Origin: Candidatus Omnitrophota bacterium
GTDB lineage: Bacteria > Hinthialibacterota > Hinthialibacteria > Hinthialibacterales > Hinthialibacteraceae
NCBI GenBank assembly: GCA_003598175.1
Contig: QZKN01000151.1
Coordinates: forward strand, 18,897 to 82,896
DNA: 64,000 bases
Reading direction: 5' to 3'
Under the pieces are notes generated by a model, which had not been told where the DNA came from, did not search any database, and was given only the letters and a program-made list of their open reading frames with translations. Shown piece by piece: positions 42,767-51,961 of the stretch. Numbering within the stretch: the first letter of the stretch is position 1; each line of letters starts with the position of its first letter. The translations under genes and the position numbers were made by a program.

Positions 42767-45685
42767 ATGATTCATGTTTCCCGAATTCTCGCATTTTTGT
42801 TCTTGATTGCAACCATTGGTAATTCCGCTGAAGATATCGTCATCAACGAATTGAATTATCATCCGATTGACGACGCGCCCACCGAATTCATCGAATTGTA
42901 TAATCCCACCGCTCAACCGATCAATTTATCCGGTTATACATTCACGGATGGCGTTGCTTATACCATTCCTGCCGGAACCATCGTGCAGCCAAACCGTTAT
43001 TTGCTGGTTGTACGATTTCCGACCCATTCCGCCTGGCGAAATCTGCCTAAAATCGGACCCTATATCGGCAAACTGTCCAATACCGGCGAAACGATTCTAC
43101 TTCGCGCGCCCGACGGCCGCATCGTCGATGGATTTACCTATAGTGATTCTCCTCCCTGGCCGCGCGGCGCGGATGGTTACGGCGCAACGTTGGAGCGTAT
43201 TTCTCCTGATTTGTCCTCAGAAGATTATCATTCCTGGCGCGCGTCGTTGAACGAAGGCGGTACGCCCGGCCAGGAAAATTCGGTCGTTGGCACTCCCGTG
43301 CGTCCAACTGTGGTTTCCTATCGCACCGAACCTGTATCCCCCACTTCCAACAATGACGTAAGAGTTGAATTCTTTTTGGACGGCGCGGAGTGGATCAATA
43401 CGGTTAAATTGAAAGTGGAAACAATACGCGATGGTTCCTTACAACGCAATTTATCGTTGAGCATGACGGCGCAGGCAATCAGCGACAGCCTTTCCGTGTT
43501 TTTCGTGGTGATTCCCAAACAGCCATCGCAGACGTTGGTGCGATTCTGTCTTGAAATTACGTTGAACAATGGAACATTGTTCTATTTGCCTCACATCGCC
43601 GAGCCGCGCCCGTTTGAAAGTTACTTCGTTTATGATAACGAAATCCCGACCTCGTTGCCTCTGTTGTGGATGTTTTCCGGCGTCAGCACCCGCATCCACA
43701 ATCAAACCATGATAATCAGCGGAGCGGTTTTTCAATCGCGGGGAGGTGAACCGGCGCAAGTGTTTGACGGCGTGCGGATCGTCAGTTCCCGCAACGGTCA
43801 AAAAATCCGATTCATCAAAGGCGAAGAATGGCAGGGAAATCGAACCCTTAATATCATTCCCGAATCGCCCCCGCGCGGAACCACGGCCGGCGCTCAATCC
43901 CCGCATGTCGAGCAACTTTCGTTTCGGATCATGCGCGATTTCGGCGTGTTGGCGCCGCAAAGCGAATGGCTGCGCGTGATCGAGCGCGGAAGCCATACAC
44001 AACGCATTTTCGTGCAGCAACCCAATGAACAATTCCTGCGCATCAACGACCGCGATCCGAGCGGAAATATATATAAAATCGCTTACAACGAACCCGGCGG
44101 GTATTCCAAAAAGAACAATCTCGACGAAGGAAACGAGGATTATATTGAACTTTTCAGACAGGTAAACACAAACAATCGCACGAACCTGGCCGAATCTCTA
44201 CGAAAATATCTCGTGATCGAAGCAGTGATGGGATACGAAGTCGCGGTCAATCTTATGAGTCATTGGGACGGCATCAAAAACAATATGTTTCTCTATCACT
44301 ATCCCTCTCCCGTCGATCAATGGGAAATCATTCCGTGGGATATGGATAAAACCTTCGGTTATACCGATTCCGATCCCATGTTCTGGAAAATGCCGGTTGA
44401 TTTCCCGCTGACCGGCAATGCGCCCGGCTCTCCCGAGCTGATTTCGCGAAATTTGGTTGGCCCGATCGGCCGTCCGTTTCATATGGACGCCGAACTGCAT
44501 CAGGAATACGTCCGTCGCGTCCAAGAAGCGCTGGACGGCCTTTTTTCCATTGCGCGCATCGGTGGGATGATCGACGAAAAAGAACAGTTGTTGCTCGAGG
44601 ATTTGCAGTTGCTCGAATCCTATACCCGTCAGGCGCGGCAAACCCGCCGCAACCAGATTATCACGTCCTATGAAACCATGCGTTTTTTCCTCCGCAACCG
44701 TCATGCGTATTTACGCACACAATTTCCCACTTCGTTTACCGCCGCGCGCATGACGCCGCGGAATACCTATCAACCCGGCTCCACCATTTCCGGTATTCGC
44801 ATCACCGTAAAGACGCTCGGCGACGAAGCGGTTACGGCAACCGTCACAGAAACCATCCCCAGCAATTTTTCTGCTACCAAAATACAGGCAGATGTGGGAA
44901 CGACCTCTTTTTCCGCAAATACCATCACCTGGCGATTCTCCAATTTTACCGGCGAAGCGGTGTTGACCTACGACCTGACCGCTCCCGCGTCGAATCCCCC
45001 ATTCAAGGCGACCATAACCGGTTCGATATCCGATGGAGAGATCAGTTATCCGCTGGCTGATGCGGAACTCCAATATTCGCTTCCCGTCGGCGGTCTCAGC
45101 GCGGATTGGGTGGTCGGCGCCGGCATGTGGGCCGTGGTGGACGGCGTCCTGACCTGTTATTCCGATTCCAACACCGATCCGAAACATGTGTGGGTCGGAA
45201 TCAATTTCGGCGCGGGCGATTACACCGTCAAGGCTGACGTCCGAATGTTGGATTGGCAAAATCAGGACCTTGCCCGTTCCGGCGTGGCGGTGCGCGTGAA
45301 TCCCAACGATGGTCAAAAAGCGTTGAATTTCTTATTCCACGACGACGCCGGCAGCGTCGATCTTCTCAACGATCTCGTCGCGTGGGGAACCCGCGGCGAT
45401 TACGCCTGGCAAGTCGGCGAATGGTACACCATGACCCTTCGCGCCGAGGGCTCATTTCTCGAAGGAACCATCAAAAAAACCGGTACGAACCAGATTCCCT
45501 ACACGATTTCATGGAATGATCCCGCGCTCGCCCTGCGCTCGCCCGGTTTTCCCGGCCTGACCGGCAGCTCGTTGAACGGCTTGACCGCTCAATTCGATAA
45601 TTTTGAAGTGATTGTTAACGGAAGGGTGGTTTTTTCTGATAATTTCAATTCGGATACGGATATTGAAAAGTGGGAAATCTACTGA
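42767..45685 (+). CDS. Secreted lamin-tail / CotH kinase-like protein
   Basis: About 972 residues from the ATG at 42767 (CAGGA upstream); the ATG at 42737 is possible. A signal peptide (MIHVSRILAFLFLIATIGNS) leads to a lamin-tail domain (about 25-165; IVINELNYHPIDDAPTEFIE, YNPTAQPINLSGYTF). Later there is a CotH-like kinase region (about 330-650; YLVIEAVMGYEVAVNLMSHW, FLYHYPSPVDQWEIIPWDMD with the D-x-D pattern of the CotH family). A C-terminal beta-sandwich (about 790-950; GDYTVKADVRMLDWQNQDLA, GLTAQFDNFEV) resembles DUF1080/LamG-like glycan-binding modules. Secreted CotH proteins elsewhere phosphorylate spore or surface proteins; here the target is unknown. It is not linked to nearby genes by spacing. 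Confidence 0.85.
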   Translation: MIHVSRILAFLFLIATIGNSAEDIVINELNYHPIDDAPTEFIELYNPTAQPINLSGYTFTDGVAYTIPAGTIVQPNRYLLVVRFPTHSAWRNLPKIGPYIGKLSNTGETILLRAPDGRIVDGFTYSDSPPWPRGADGYGATLERISPDLSSEDYHSWRASLNEGGTPGQENSVVGTPVRPTVVSYRTEPVSPTSNNDVRVEFFLDGAEWINTVKLKVETIRDGSLQRNLSLSMTAQAISDSLSVFFVVIPKQPSQTLVRFCLEITLNNGTLFYLPHIAEPRPFESYFVYDNEIPTSLPLLWMFSGVSTRIHNQTMIISGAVFQSRGGEPAQVFDGVRIVSSRNGQKIRFIKGEEWQGNRTLNIIPESPPRGTTAGAQSPHVEQLSFRIMRDFGVLAPQSEWLRVIERGSHTQRIFVQQPNEQFLRINDRDPSGNIYKIAYNEPGGYSKKNNLDEGNEDYIELFRQVNTNNRTNLAESLRKYLVIEAVMGYEVAVNLMSHWDGIKNNMFLYHYPSPVDQWEIIPWDMDKTFGYTDSDPMFWKMPVDFPLTGNAPGSPELISRNLVGPIGRPFHMDAELHQEYVRRVQEALDGLFSIARIGGMIDEKEQLLLEDLQLLESYTRQARQTRRNQIITSYETMRFFLRNRHAYLRTQFPTSFTAARMTPRNTYQPGSTISGIRITVKTLGDEAVTATVTETIPSNFSATKIQADVGTTSFSANTITWRFSNFTGEAVLTYDLTAPASNPPFKATITGSISDGEISYPLADAELQYSLPVGGLSADWVVGAGMWAVVDGVLTCYSDSNTDPKHVWVGINFGAGDYTVKADVRMLDWQNQDLARSGVAVRVNPNDGQKALNFLFHDDAGSVDLLNDLVAWGTRGDYAWQVGEWYTMTLRAEGSFLEGTIKKTGTNQIPYTISWNDPALALRSPGFPGLTGSSLNGLTAQFDNFEVIVNGRVVFSDNFNSDTDIEKWEIY

Positions 45686-45842
45686 AATTATTTGGATTAG
45701 TGGTATGGATTTCTTAAAACTGCCGCCTGTCCCTCGCTTCGTTTCTGAACAAAACTCGCTTATGATAAATCAATAGGCTTTCACGAAACTTCCAATGACG
45801 TTCAGCTGTTTCATAATATCCCGAAGATGTGGAGCGCCGGTA

Positions 45843-48515
45843 ATGAATAATTCTATAATCAAAAATGCTTTGGAACTACCAGGTGGAGCAAGGTTCTACC
45901 GGTGCGCTTTGCAGGTCAATCCTTATGAGTATGTCAAGAGACATTGTTCAACGAATAAATATACTGATGAAGACGCCTATAATCAGGCGATCGTACAATC
46001 CTGTTTAAATTCCGGAATTGAAGTCATTGCGATAACCGATCACCATCGGATTCACACGAGTACGAAATTATCCTTGAAAGCGAAGGATGCAGGGATTATC
46101 GTATTCAATGGAGTCGAGTTGGAAACAAAAGAAGGCATTCATATTATCTGTCTTTTTAATCCCGACGAACAGCCAAGAAGAATCGAATCAATTTTGGCAA
46201 AATGTGGTATTTTGGATATTCAAGAACCGCCTCAATCCATTGATTTCGATTGCGATGATTTGTTGCATAAATCTTCTGAATGGAGTAGTGTTTGTTTTGC
46301 TCCGCATATCACTTGTAATAAAGGATTACTGACCGCAATCCAGAAAAACGCCCGTTCGAATTTGTGGAAATCCCCTTGTTTATTGGCTGTTGCCATTCCT
46401 GGGCCGGTAAGCAATGAAAATGTGGAATTCAACCAAATTCTGCAAAATAAGGATCCTAATTACTTAAGAGAACGCCCCATTGCGATTATAAATGCGCAAG
46501 ATGTTTCGTCTCCCGATGATGTTGAAAAACCCGGTTCCTCGTGTTGGATCAAGATGTCAGCAGTTTCCGTGGAAGGCCTTCGGCAAGCGTTTCTCGATCC
46601 ATCCTCGAGAATTCGTCTGTCAAGCGACGATGCCCCTGAGGAACACGCTGAATTTGTTGCCATGGCCTGGCAGGGGGGATTTCTGGATGAAGCCGCGATT
46701 CATTTCAACGAAAACCTGAATGTGTTGATCGGAGGTCGAGGAACCGGAAAATCGACAATCATTGAAAGTCTTCGCTATGTTCTTGGTCTGATTCCTTTAG
46801 GAGAGGATGCGCAAAAATCTCATAAAGGAATCACGAGCAATGTATTGAAAAACGGCACAAAAATCTCTCTCCTGCTGCGCTCGTATCACCCGTCCAAACG
46901 CGAATACGTGATCGAGAGAACCATTCCGAATCCTCCCATCGTACGTGATGAAACGGGAACGGTATTAAATATTCTTCCTGCTGATATCATTCCCCAAGTC
47001 GAGATATATGGTCAGCATGAAATATCCGAGCTTACGAAGAGCAAAGAGAAATTAGCCTATTTATTGGAACGTTTTGTCGAAAAAGACGCTTCACTTTCCC
47101 AACGGAAAATTGAAATTACACGAAAATTGGAACGTTCTCGGAACCGATTGCTTGAATTAAATAAGGAACGACTGCAAATAAAAGAAAGATTGGCGGCGTT
47201 GCCTTCTCTTGAGGAAACACTTCGCCGCTTTCAAGAAGCGGGATTGGAGGAAAAGCTCAAAGAACGAAGTGTATTGGTAAAGGAAGAACGAATTCTAAAA
47301 ACTACAGAAGAAAGACTCGTTCCTTTTAAGGATTGGATTGAACAAGTGCGACGTGAATTACCGATTGACCGTGCTTTTGTTGCGATAAAGGCATTGGAAG
47401 GGCTTCCGGGTAAAACCATCCTCGCAAAATTGGATCAAGTTTTGGAGCAATTGACTCAAGACATCCGGACTTTGCTTGGGCAGATGGATGAACGAATTCA
47501 AAAAGCAGAAGCCGGGATTTATGAAACTCGTGTTGAATGGGAAGTTCGAAAACAACAAGTTCAGGAAGAGTATCAGAAATTACTTCGCGAACTGCAAAAA
47601 TCAAAAGTGGATGGTGAAGAATTCATTCACCTGCGCCAACAAATAGAAGAACTACGTCCGTTGAAAGATCGGCAAGAAGCATTGGAACGGGATAAGCGTG
47701 AATATGAACATGAAAGAACACAATACCTGGCTGAATGGGAAGACGTGAAAACCGAAGAATATCGCGCACTTGAACATGCAGCCAAAAAGGTGAATAGAAA
47801 ACTACGTGATCAGGTTACTGTTGAGGTAATCTTCGCCGGTAATCGTGATTCCCTTTTTCAGCTTTTTCGTGATCAAATTGGAGGACGCTTGAGTGAAACT
47901 TTAGAGATTCTTGGAAGCAATCCTTCGCTTTCTCTCAAAGAATTTGTGGATACGTGTCGGAGCGGAGCGGAATGTCTAACAAAGAATTATGCTATTCCCG
48001 GTACACAAGCCGAACGAATTGCCGGCGCAGGTATCGAGATTTTGATGCAAATCGAAGAACTGGATTTACCTCCGACAGCCACGATAAAACTGAATGTTTC
48101 CCCGGAAGGATCGACTCCAAACTGGCAATCGTTGGACGATTTATCTACCGGACAAAAAGCGACGGCCATCTTGTTGCTGCTTTTGTTGGAGTCTCAATCT
48201 CCATTGGTTATCGATCAACCGGAAGACGATCTGGACAATCGTTTTATTACGGATGGGATCGTTCCGAAAATGCGCGAGGAAAAACGACGACGGCAATTTA
48301 TCTTTGCGACTCATAATGCCAACATCCCGGTTTTGGGAGATGCGGAATTAATCGCGGGGCTCGTTGCGCAGGGAGAAGCTGGGGAAGGAAAAGCCCTATT
48401 ACCGAAAAACCTCATGGGTTCCATCGACACCCAATCCGTCAGAGAACTTGTTGAAGAAGTGCTGGAAGGCGGCAAAATCGCCTTTGAAATGCGTAGGCTC
48501 AAGTATGGATTTTGA
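45843..48515 (+). CDS. PHP-domain SMC-like ATPase, candidate defence protein (Ppl-like)
   Basis: 890 residues from the ATG at 45843, with GGAG eight bases upstream; a longer start at 45795 lacks one. The PHP domain (about 1-250) includes EVIAITDHHRIH (Asp66, His67, His68), the metal-binding His/Asp core. An ABC/SMC-type ATPase follows: Walker A IGGRGTGKSTIIE (about 297), a Q-loop-like VEIYGQHEI, a coiled coil (about 400-640), signature LSTGQKA, Walker B PLVIDQPEDDLDN and the switch His in FATHNANIPVLGDA. This architecture matches the PHP-ATPase of the ppl defence type described by Gao and colleagues in 2020. Metal-dependent nucleotide or phosphate hydrolysis driven by ATPase gating is a reasonable model. 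The AlbA-type gene starts 3 bp after the stop. Confidence 0.85.
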   Translation: MNNSIIKNALELPGGARFYRCALQVNPYEYVKRHCSTNKYTDEDAYNQAIVQSCLNSGIEVIAITDHHRIHTSTKLSLKAKDAGIIVFNGVELETKEGIHIICLFNPDEQPRRIESILAKCGILDIQEPPQSIDFDCDDLLHKSSEWSSVCFAPHITCNKGLLTAIQKNARSNLWKSPCLLAVAIPGPVSNENVEFNQILQNKDPNYLRERPIAIINAQDVSSPDDVEKPGSSCWIKMSAVSVEGLRQAFLDPSSRIRLSSDDAPEEHAEFVAMAWQGGFLDEAAIHFNENLNVLIGGRGTGKSTIIESLRYVLGLIPLGEDAQKSHKGITSNVLKNGTKISLLLRSYHPSKREYVIERTIPNPPIVRDETGTVLNILPADIIPQVEIYGQHEISELTKSKEKLAYLLERFVEKDASLSQRKIEITRKLERSRNRLLELNKERLQIKERLAALPSLEETLRRFQEAGLEEKLKERSVLVKEERILKTTEERLVPFKDWIEQVRRELPIDRAFVAIKALEGLPGKTILAKLDQVLEQLTQDIRTLLGQMDERIQKAEAGIYETRVEWEVRKQQVQEEYQKLLRELQKSKVDGEEFIHLRQQIEELRPLKDRQEALERDKREYEHERTQYLAEWEDVKTEEYRALEHAAKKVNRKLRDQVTVEVIFAGNRDSLFQLFRDQIGGRLSETLEILGSNPSLSLKEFVDTCRSGAECLTKNYAIPGTQAERIAGAGIEILMQIEELDLPPTATIKLNVSPEGSTPNWQSLDDLSTGQKATAILLLLLLESQSPLVIDQPEDDLDNRFITDGIVPKMREEKRRRQFIFATHNANIPVLGDAELIAGLVAQGEAGEGKALLPKNLMGSIDTQSVRELVEEVLEGGKIAFEMRRLKYGF

Positions 48516-48518
48516 ATC

Positions 48519-49730
48519 ATGACAAAAACCGAATTGTTGGAGTTGATCAAAAATGGAGAAAACTCCGGTGTGGAGTTTAAACGAGATGTAATTGAGAATC
48601 GTGTTTTAGCTAAAGAGTTGGTGGCATTCGCAAACTTGCAAGGAGGTCGTGTATTACTAGGTGTGGAGGATGACAGTTCCATTTCCGGGATTACGAGAGA
48701 AAATCTCGAAGAATGGGTGATGACCGTTTGTCGGGACAAAATAAGGCCGGCAATCATTCCCTATTTTGAAATTCTTCGTGATGTTGAACCAGGAAAAGAT
48801 GTTGCTGTAGTACAAGTCGAATGCGGTTGGTCAGTCCATCACGTCTGGCATAATAATCATCGAACGTATTATATCCGCGTTGGGACGCGCATAGATGAAG
48901 CCAGTCAGGAGGAATTAGAACGGCTTTTCCAGCAGCGCGGCGCCTTTCGCCTGGAAACACGACCGGTTTCCGGCTCCTCGTTTCATGATTTGGACTGGAG
49001 AAGACTTAAAGATTACTTCAAGCGTATTCGTAAACAACCCATTCCCAAAGACGGCGATATTGAGGGCTGGGAAACTCTGCTAATGAACACGGATTTTTTA
49101 ATTGAAAACAACGGAAAAAATCCTGTTACCGTTGCGGGAATCCTTTTGTTTTGCCCCAATCCAAATCGTTTTCTCCCTCAGGCAGGAATCGACGCGGCGG
49201 CGTATCCGGGAAAAGTAAAGGATTATGCCGCGAAAGAACGTTCAACGCTACGCGGCCCTTTTACGCCACTCATGGCAAACAAGAAGTGCATCGAAAACGG
49301 CCTAGTTGAACAATCAATTGAGTTCATTCGCAGAAATACAGAGGTGACAGCTCACCTTGAAGGAGGCGCTCGCCGAAAAGAACATTGGAGTTATCCGGAG
49401 GAAGCGGTTCGAGAAACGATTATCAACGCCTTGGTTCATAGAGATTATCTGCTTTCGAGTACAGATATAGAACTCTCTATTTATGAAGACCGCTTGGAGG
49501 TCATCTCCCCTGGACGGCTTCCCAACGGGATTACGCCGGAACGAATGAAAACCGGCTGCCGCGCCGCCAGAAACCAACTATTGAAAGACGTCATGCGGGA
49601 TTACGGCTATTTGGAACATATGGGGATGGGAGTGCCGCGAAAAATTATCAGAGGGATGTTGGAACACAATGGAAAAGAACCTGACTTGATTGAAGACGGA
49701 GAACGATTCATTGTGAGGCTGTGGAAATAA
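48519..49730 (+). CDS. AlbA/Schlafen-type ATP-binding protein, partner of the PHP ATPase
   Basis: 403 residues. An AlbA_2 (Schlafen-type) domain (about 10-130) is shown by NSGVEFKRDVIENRVLAKEL, FANLQGGRVLLGVEDDSS and YYIRVGTRIDEASQEEL. A middle region (about 150-270) is followed by a GHKL-type ATP-binding fold (about 285-400; EAVRETIINALVHRDYLLSS and EDRLEVISPGRLPNGITPER), typical of these DNA- or RNA-binding regulators. Only 3 bp separates it from the PHP-ATPase stop, so the two are surely one transcription unit. Role: it could be a regulator of the unit or a nucleic-acid effector; neither is proven. Twelve bases later the PMT-type glycosyltransferase starts, which is probably read-through rather than function. 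Confidence 0.85.
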   Translation: MTKTELLELIKNGENSGVEFKRDVIENRVLAKELVAFANLQGGRVLLGVEDDSSISGITRENLEEWVMTVCRDKIRPAIIPYFEILRDVEPGKDVAVVQVECGWSVHHVWHNNHRTYYIRVGTRIDEASQEELERLFQQRGAFRLETRPVSGSSFHDLDWRRLKDYFKRIRKQPIPKDGDIEGWETLLMNTDFLIENNGKNPVTVAGILLFCPNPNRFLPQAGIDAAAYPGKVKDYAAKERSTLRGPFTPLMANKKCIENGLVEQSIEFIRRNTEVTAHLEGGARRKEHWSYPEEAVRETIINALVHRDYLLSSTDIELSIYEDRLEVISPGRLPNGITPERMKTGCRAARNQLLKDVMRDYGYLEHMGMGVPRKIIRGMLEHNGKEPDLIEDGERFIVRLWK

Positions 49731-49742
49731 ACGATAATTCAA

Positions 49743-51434
49743 ATGTGGAATAATCACATAAATAATAAATTTATCATCCCCGTTTGCCTGATCGGCGTCG
49801 TTTTCATGGCGCTGTGGCTGCGCCTTGACGCCGCCGGCTGGAGCCTGCCGTTTCGCTTTCATCCGGACGAATGGAAATATGTGTCCGGCGCGGCGCGCTG
49901 TCTGGACGGGGAATGGAATCCGAATTATTTTCGCAATCCGCCCGGATTTTCCTACGCCAGTGCATTGTGGTATCCGCTGTGGCTGCGTATCGGCCCTCCC
50001 GTGCGGACGCCGGAATGGTTGGGGATCGATCCGATGCGTCTGCGACCCTCGACGGATCCGATCACGACGTTCCATTATCGCCCGTTCGATCTGGTTTTGG
50101 GCAGCCGGGTATTATCCGCAATGTTCGGCGCGGGAACCGTGATCCTGGTATTTTTGCTGGCGAAGGAATTGAGCCATCACCGCGTTGGATTGATCGCGGC
50201 GGCCATGACGGCCGTCTCGTTCGCCAATGTGCGGGAAAGCCATTTCGCCGTCAACGACGCGGCGATGACTTTTTTTCTGACGCTGGCGCTGGGATGGGGG
50301 ATGCGCGGCATGCGGTTGGATTCTTTGCGTTGGTTTTACATGGCTTCCGCCGTGAGCGGTGTTGCCGTCGCGTTCAAATACAATGCGTTTCCCGCAACGG
50401 CGGCGTTGTTGCTGGTTTGGTTATTGCGATCTTTGCGAAAAGGAATATTGAAATCCCACGCCGGCAAAGTATTCGCCGAGCTCGCCATCGCGGCGGTGTT
50501 GGCGATGGTCGGTTTTTTGCTGATCTGCCCGTTTCCCGTTCTCGATGCAGAAACATTTTTTGAAGAAATGGGGAAATTATCGAACGCGGCGCGAAGCGGC
50601 TGGCCGGGGCAGGAAAAAATCTGGTCGGGATGGCTTTTTTTGAAATCCTTGTTCATCAGTGAGGGCGTTTTCACAGTTTGCTTATCCTTTGTGGGAATCG
50701 CGATGCTCGCTCGCAAAAAAATGTGGGAATGGTTACTGTTTCCCGCTTGTTATCTGGCGTTGATTTTTGTCCATCCGCTGTACTTTATGCGGTTTTCATT
50801 GCCGGCGTTGCCGTGGTTCTCGCTGGCGGCGGCCTTTTGTGTTTTTTCGTTATCGCAAAGAATTGAAAGTTGTTATATGAAAATAACACTGCCAACTTTG
50901 CTGGTGGTTTTGTGTCTGATCGAACCGCTGGTTAAAGATTTGCGCAGCAATTTTCTATTCAAACAGGAAGACAGCCGCATTACCTGCCTCAAATGGCTTC
51001 GCGGCCAACCGGCGAACGGATTTATCGCCGCGGATCTGTATGCCGTACCCATCCCCTACCGCGGCATGGCGGAGCCGTGGAACACATCGCTGGATCCGCG
51101 CGTGGTTGTCATCGATCAAATCCCCTCTTCGCAAATGCCGGAACTGCAAAGAGCGCTGAATGCCCCTGCCGCGTATGTCGCCGTAAGCGCCTTCGCTGTG
51201 TTTCCCGGTTATCTCGATGAAACGTATCGGCAGAGAAGGGAAGCGCTGAAGCGATTCGCAGGCAGTGACAATCCCGTACAGGTATTTTCCGTTTTTCAAA
51301 CGGACCAAACCGGCGTCAACGACTCGGAGGAATCAGCGGATGTGGAAGACACCTACAGTACGGTGCGAAGGCTATGGGAACGAAAATGTAACGGACCGGG
51401 AATTGAGATTTATCAAGTAATGAATGGTAACTAA
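49743..51434 (+). CDS. PMT-type membrane glycosyltransferase (GT39/GT83-like)
   Basis: 563 residues with about ten hydrophobic segments. The first luminal loop carries FRFHPDEWKYV, an acidic motif in the place of the catalytic Asp-Glu of PMT/ArnT enzymes, and later HFAVNDAAMTFFLTLALG. It would transfer a sugar from a polyprenyl-phosphate donor to a protein, lipid or polysaccharide in the periplasm. The C-terminal segment (about 400-560) is a soluble periplasmic region without recognised motif. It lies 12 bp after the AlbA-type gene. The exact acceptor is unknown. Confidence 0.8.
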   Translation: MWNNHINNKFIIPVCLIGVVFMALWLRLDAAGWSLPFRFHPDEWKYVSGAARCLDGEWNPNYFRNPPGFSYASALWYPLWLRIGPPVRTPEWLGIDPMRLRPSTDPITTFHYRPFDLVLGSRVLSAMFGAGTVILVFLLAKELSHHRVGLIAAAMTAVSFANVRESHFAVNDAAMTFFLTLALGWGMRGMRLDSLRWFYMASAVSGVAVAFKYNAFPATAALLLVWLLRSLRKGILKSHAGKVFAELAIAAVLAMVGFLLICPFPVLDAETFFEEMGKLSNAARSGWPGQEKIWSGWLFLKSLFISEGVFTVCLSFVGIAMLARKKMWEWLLFPACYLALIFVHPLYFMRFSLPALPWFSLAAAFCVFSLSQRIESCYMKITLPTLLVVLCLIEPLVKDLRSNFLFKQEDSRITCLKWLRGQPANGFIAADLYAVPIPYRGMAEPWNTSLDPRVVVIDQIPSSQMPELQRALNAPAAYVAVSAFAVFPGYLDETYRQRREALKRFAGSDNPVQVFSVFQTDQTGVNDSEESADVEDTYSTVRRLWERKCNGPGIEIYQVMNGN

Positions 51435-51812
51435 TGCAGATCCGATTGAGTCGAATCATTTTCGGCGAGGCAAGGATCGAAGCGCTTCTCGCGACGAAAA
51501 TCGCATATGACTCCTCAATTTTGGCTCAATCTACAAAATAATATCGATCGGTTCGATGGGATTCGGGAAATGAAGGATCGGAAGCGGGAAATTACACTTT
51601 CTGTTATTTTCTTGCTATTTTTTTCACTTCATTGGAAACAATAATTGTCGCTTGTCAGTATCCGAATCGAAAAGGGAGAGCAGGAAATGAGTGTTTCGAC
51701 GTTATTTAATCATAAACAGGGATTGATGAAAAAGGAGAGACTGATTACAATAGAGGAACTGGTTGAATGGCTTGGATTTACAAAGAACCAGAAATTACGG
51801 AACTTCAATAAA
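51435..51812. other. Intergenic region before tRNA-Leu
   Basis: No gene supported. A 35-codon reading frame starts at 51434 (overlapping the glycosyltransferase stop) but has no ribosome site. A candidate tRNA promoter occurs at 51723-51751. Confidence 0.5.
51723..51751 (+). promoter_or_regulatory. Candidate promoter for tRNA-Leu
   Basis: TTGATG (51723-51728), a 17-base spacer and TACAAT (51746-51751). Transcription would begin about 55 bp before the mature tRNA end. Confidence 0.5.
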
Positions 51813-51896
51813 GCCGGAGTGGTGGAATTGGTAGACGCGCCAGACTCAAAATCTGGTATTCTTCGGAATGTGGGGGTTCGAGTCCCCCCTCCGGCA
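51813..51896 (+). tRNA. tRNA-Leu (CAA anticodon)
   Basis: 84 nt without encoded CCA. The acceptor stem GCCGGAG (51813-51819) pairs with CTCCGGC (51889-51895), followed by discriminator A. The anticodon stem CCAGA/TCTGG encloses CTCAAAA, so the anticodon is CAA, decoding UUG. The long variable arm (TATTCTTCGGAATGT) and the T-stem GGGGG-TTCGAGT-CCCCC are typical of class II leucine tRNA. Translating the sense strand gives the well-known spurious peptide ending GVRVPPPAF. Confidence 0.95.
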
Positions 51897-51961
51897 TTTT
51901 GATTTCATTAGACTTACACCTCTTCCCACAGAATCAGATTCCTTATATCATTTTCAAAATT

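Noticed and set aside
51434..51541. 35-codon reading frame overlapping the stop of the PMT-type transferase
   Set aside because: No ribosome site, no motif, and short enough to be chance.
51645..51902. 85-codon reading frame ending GVRVPPPAF
   Set aside because: Its 3' half is the sense strand of the tRNA-Leu gene; this peptide is a known artefact of translating leucine tRNAs.
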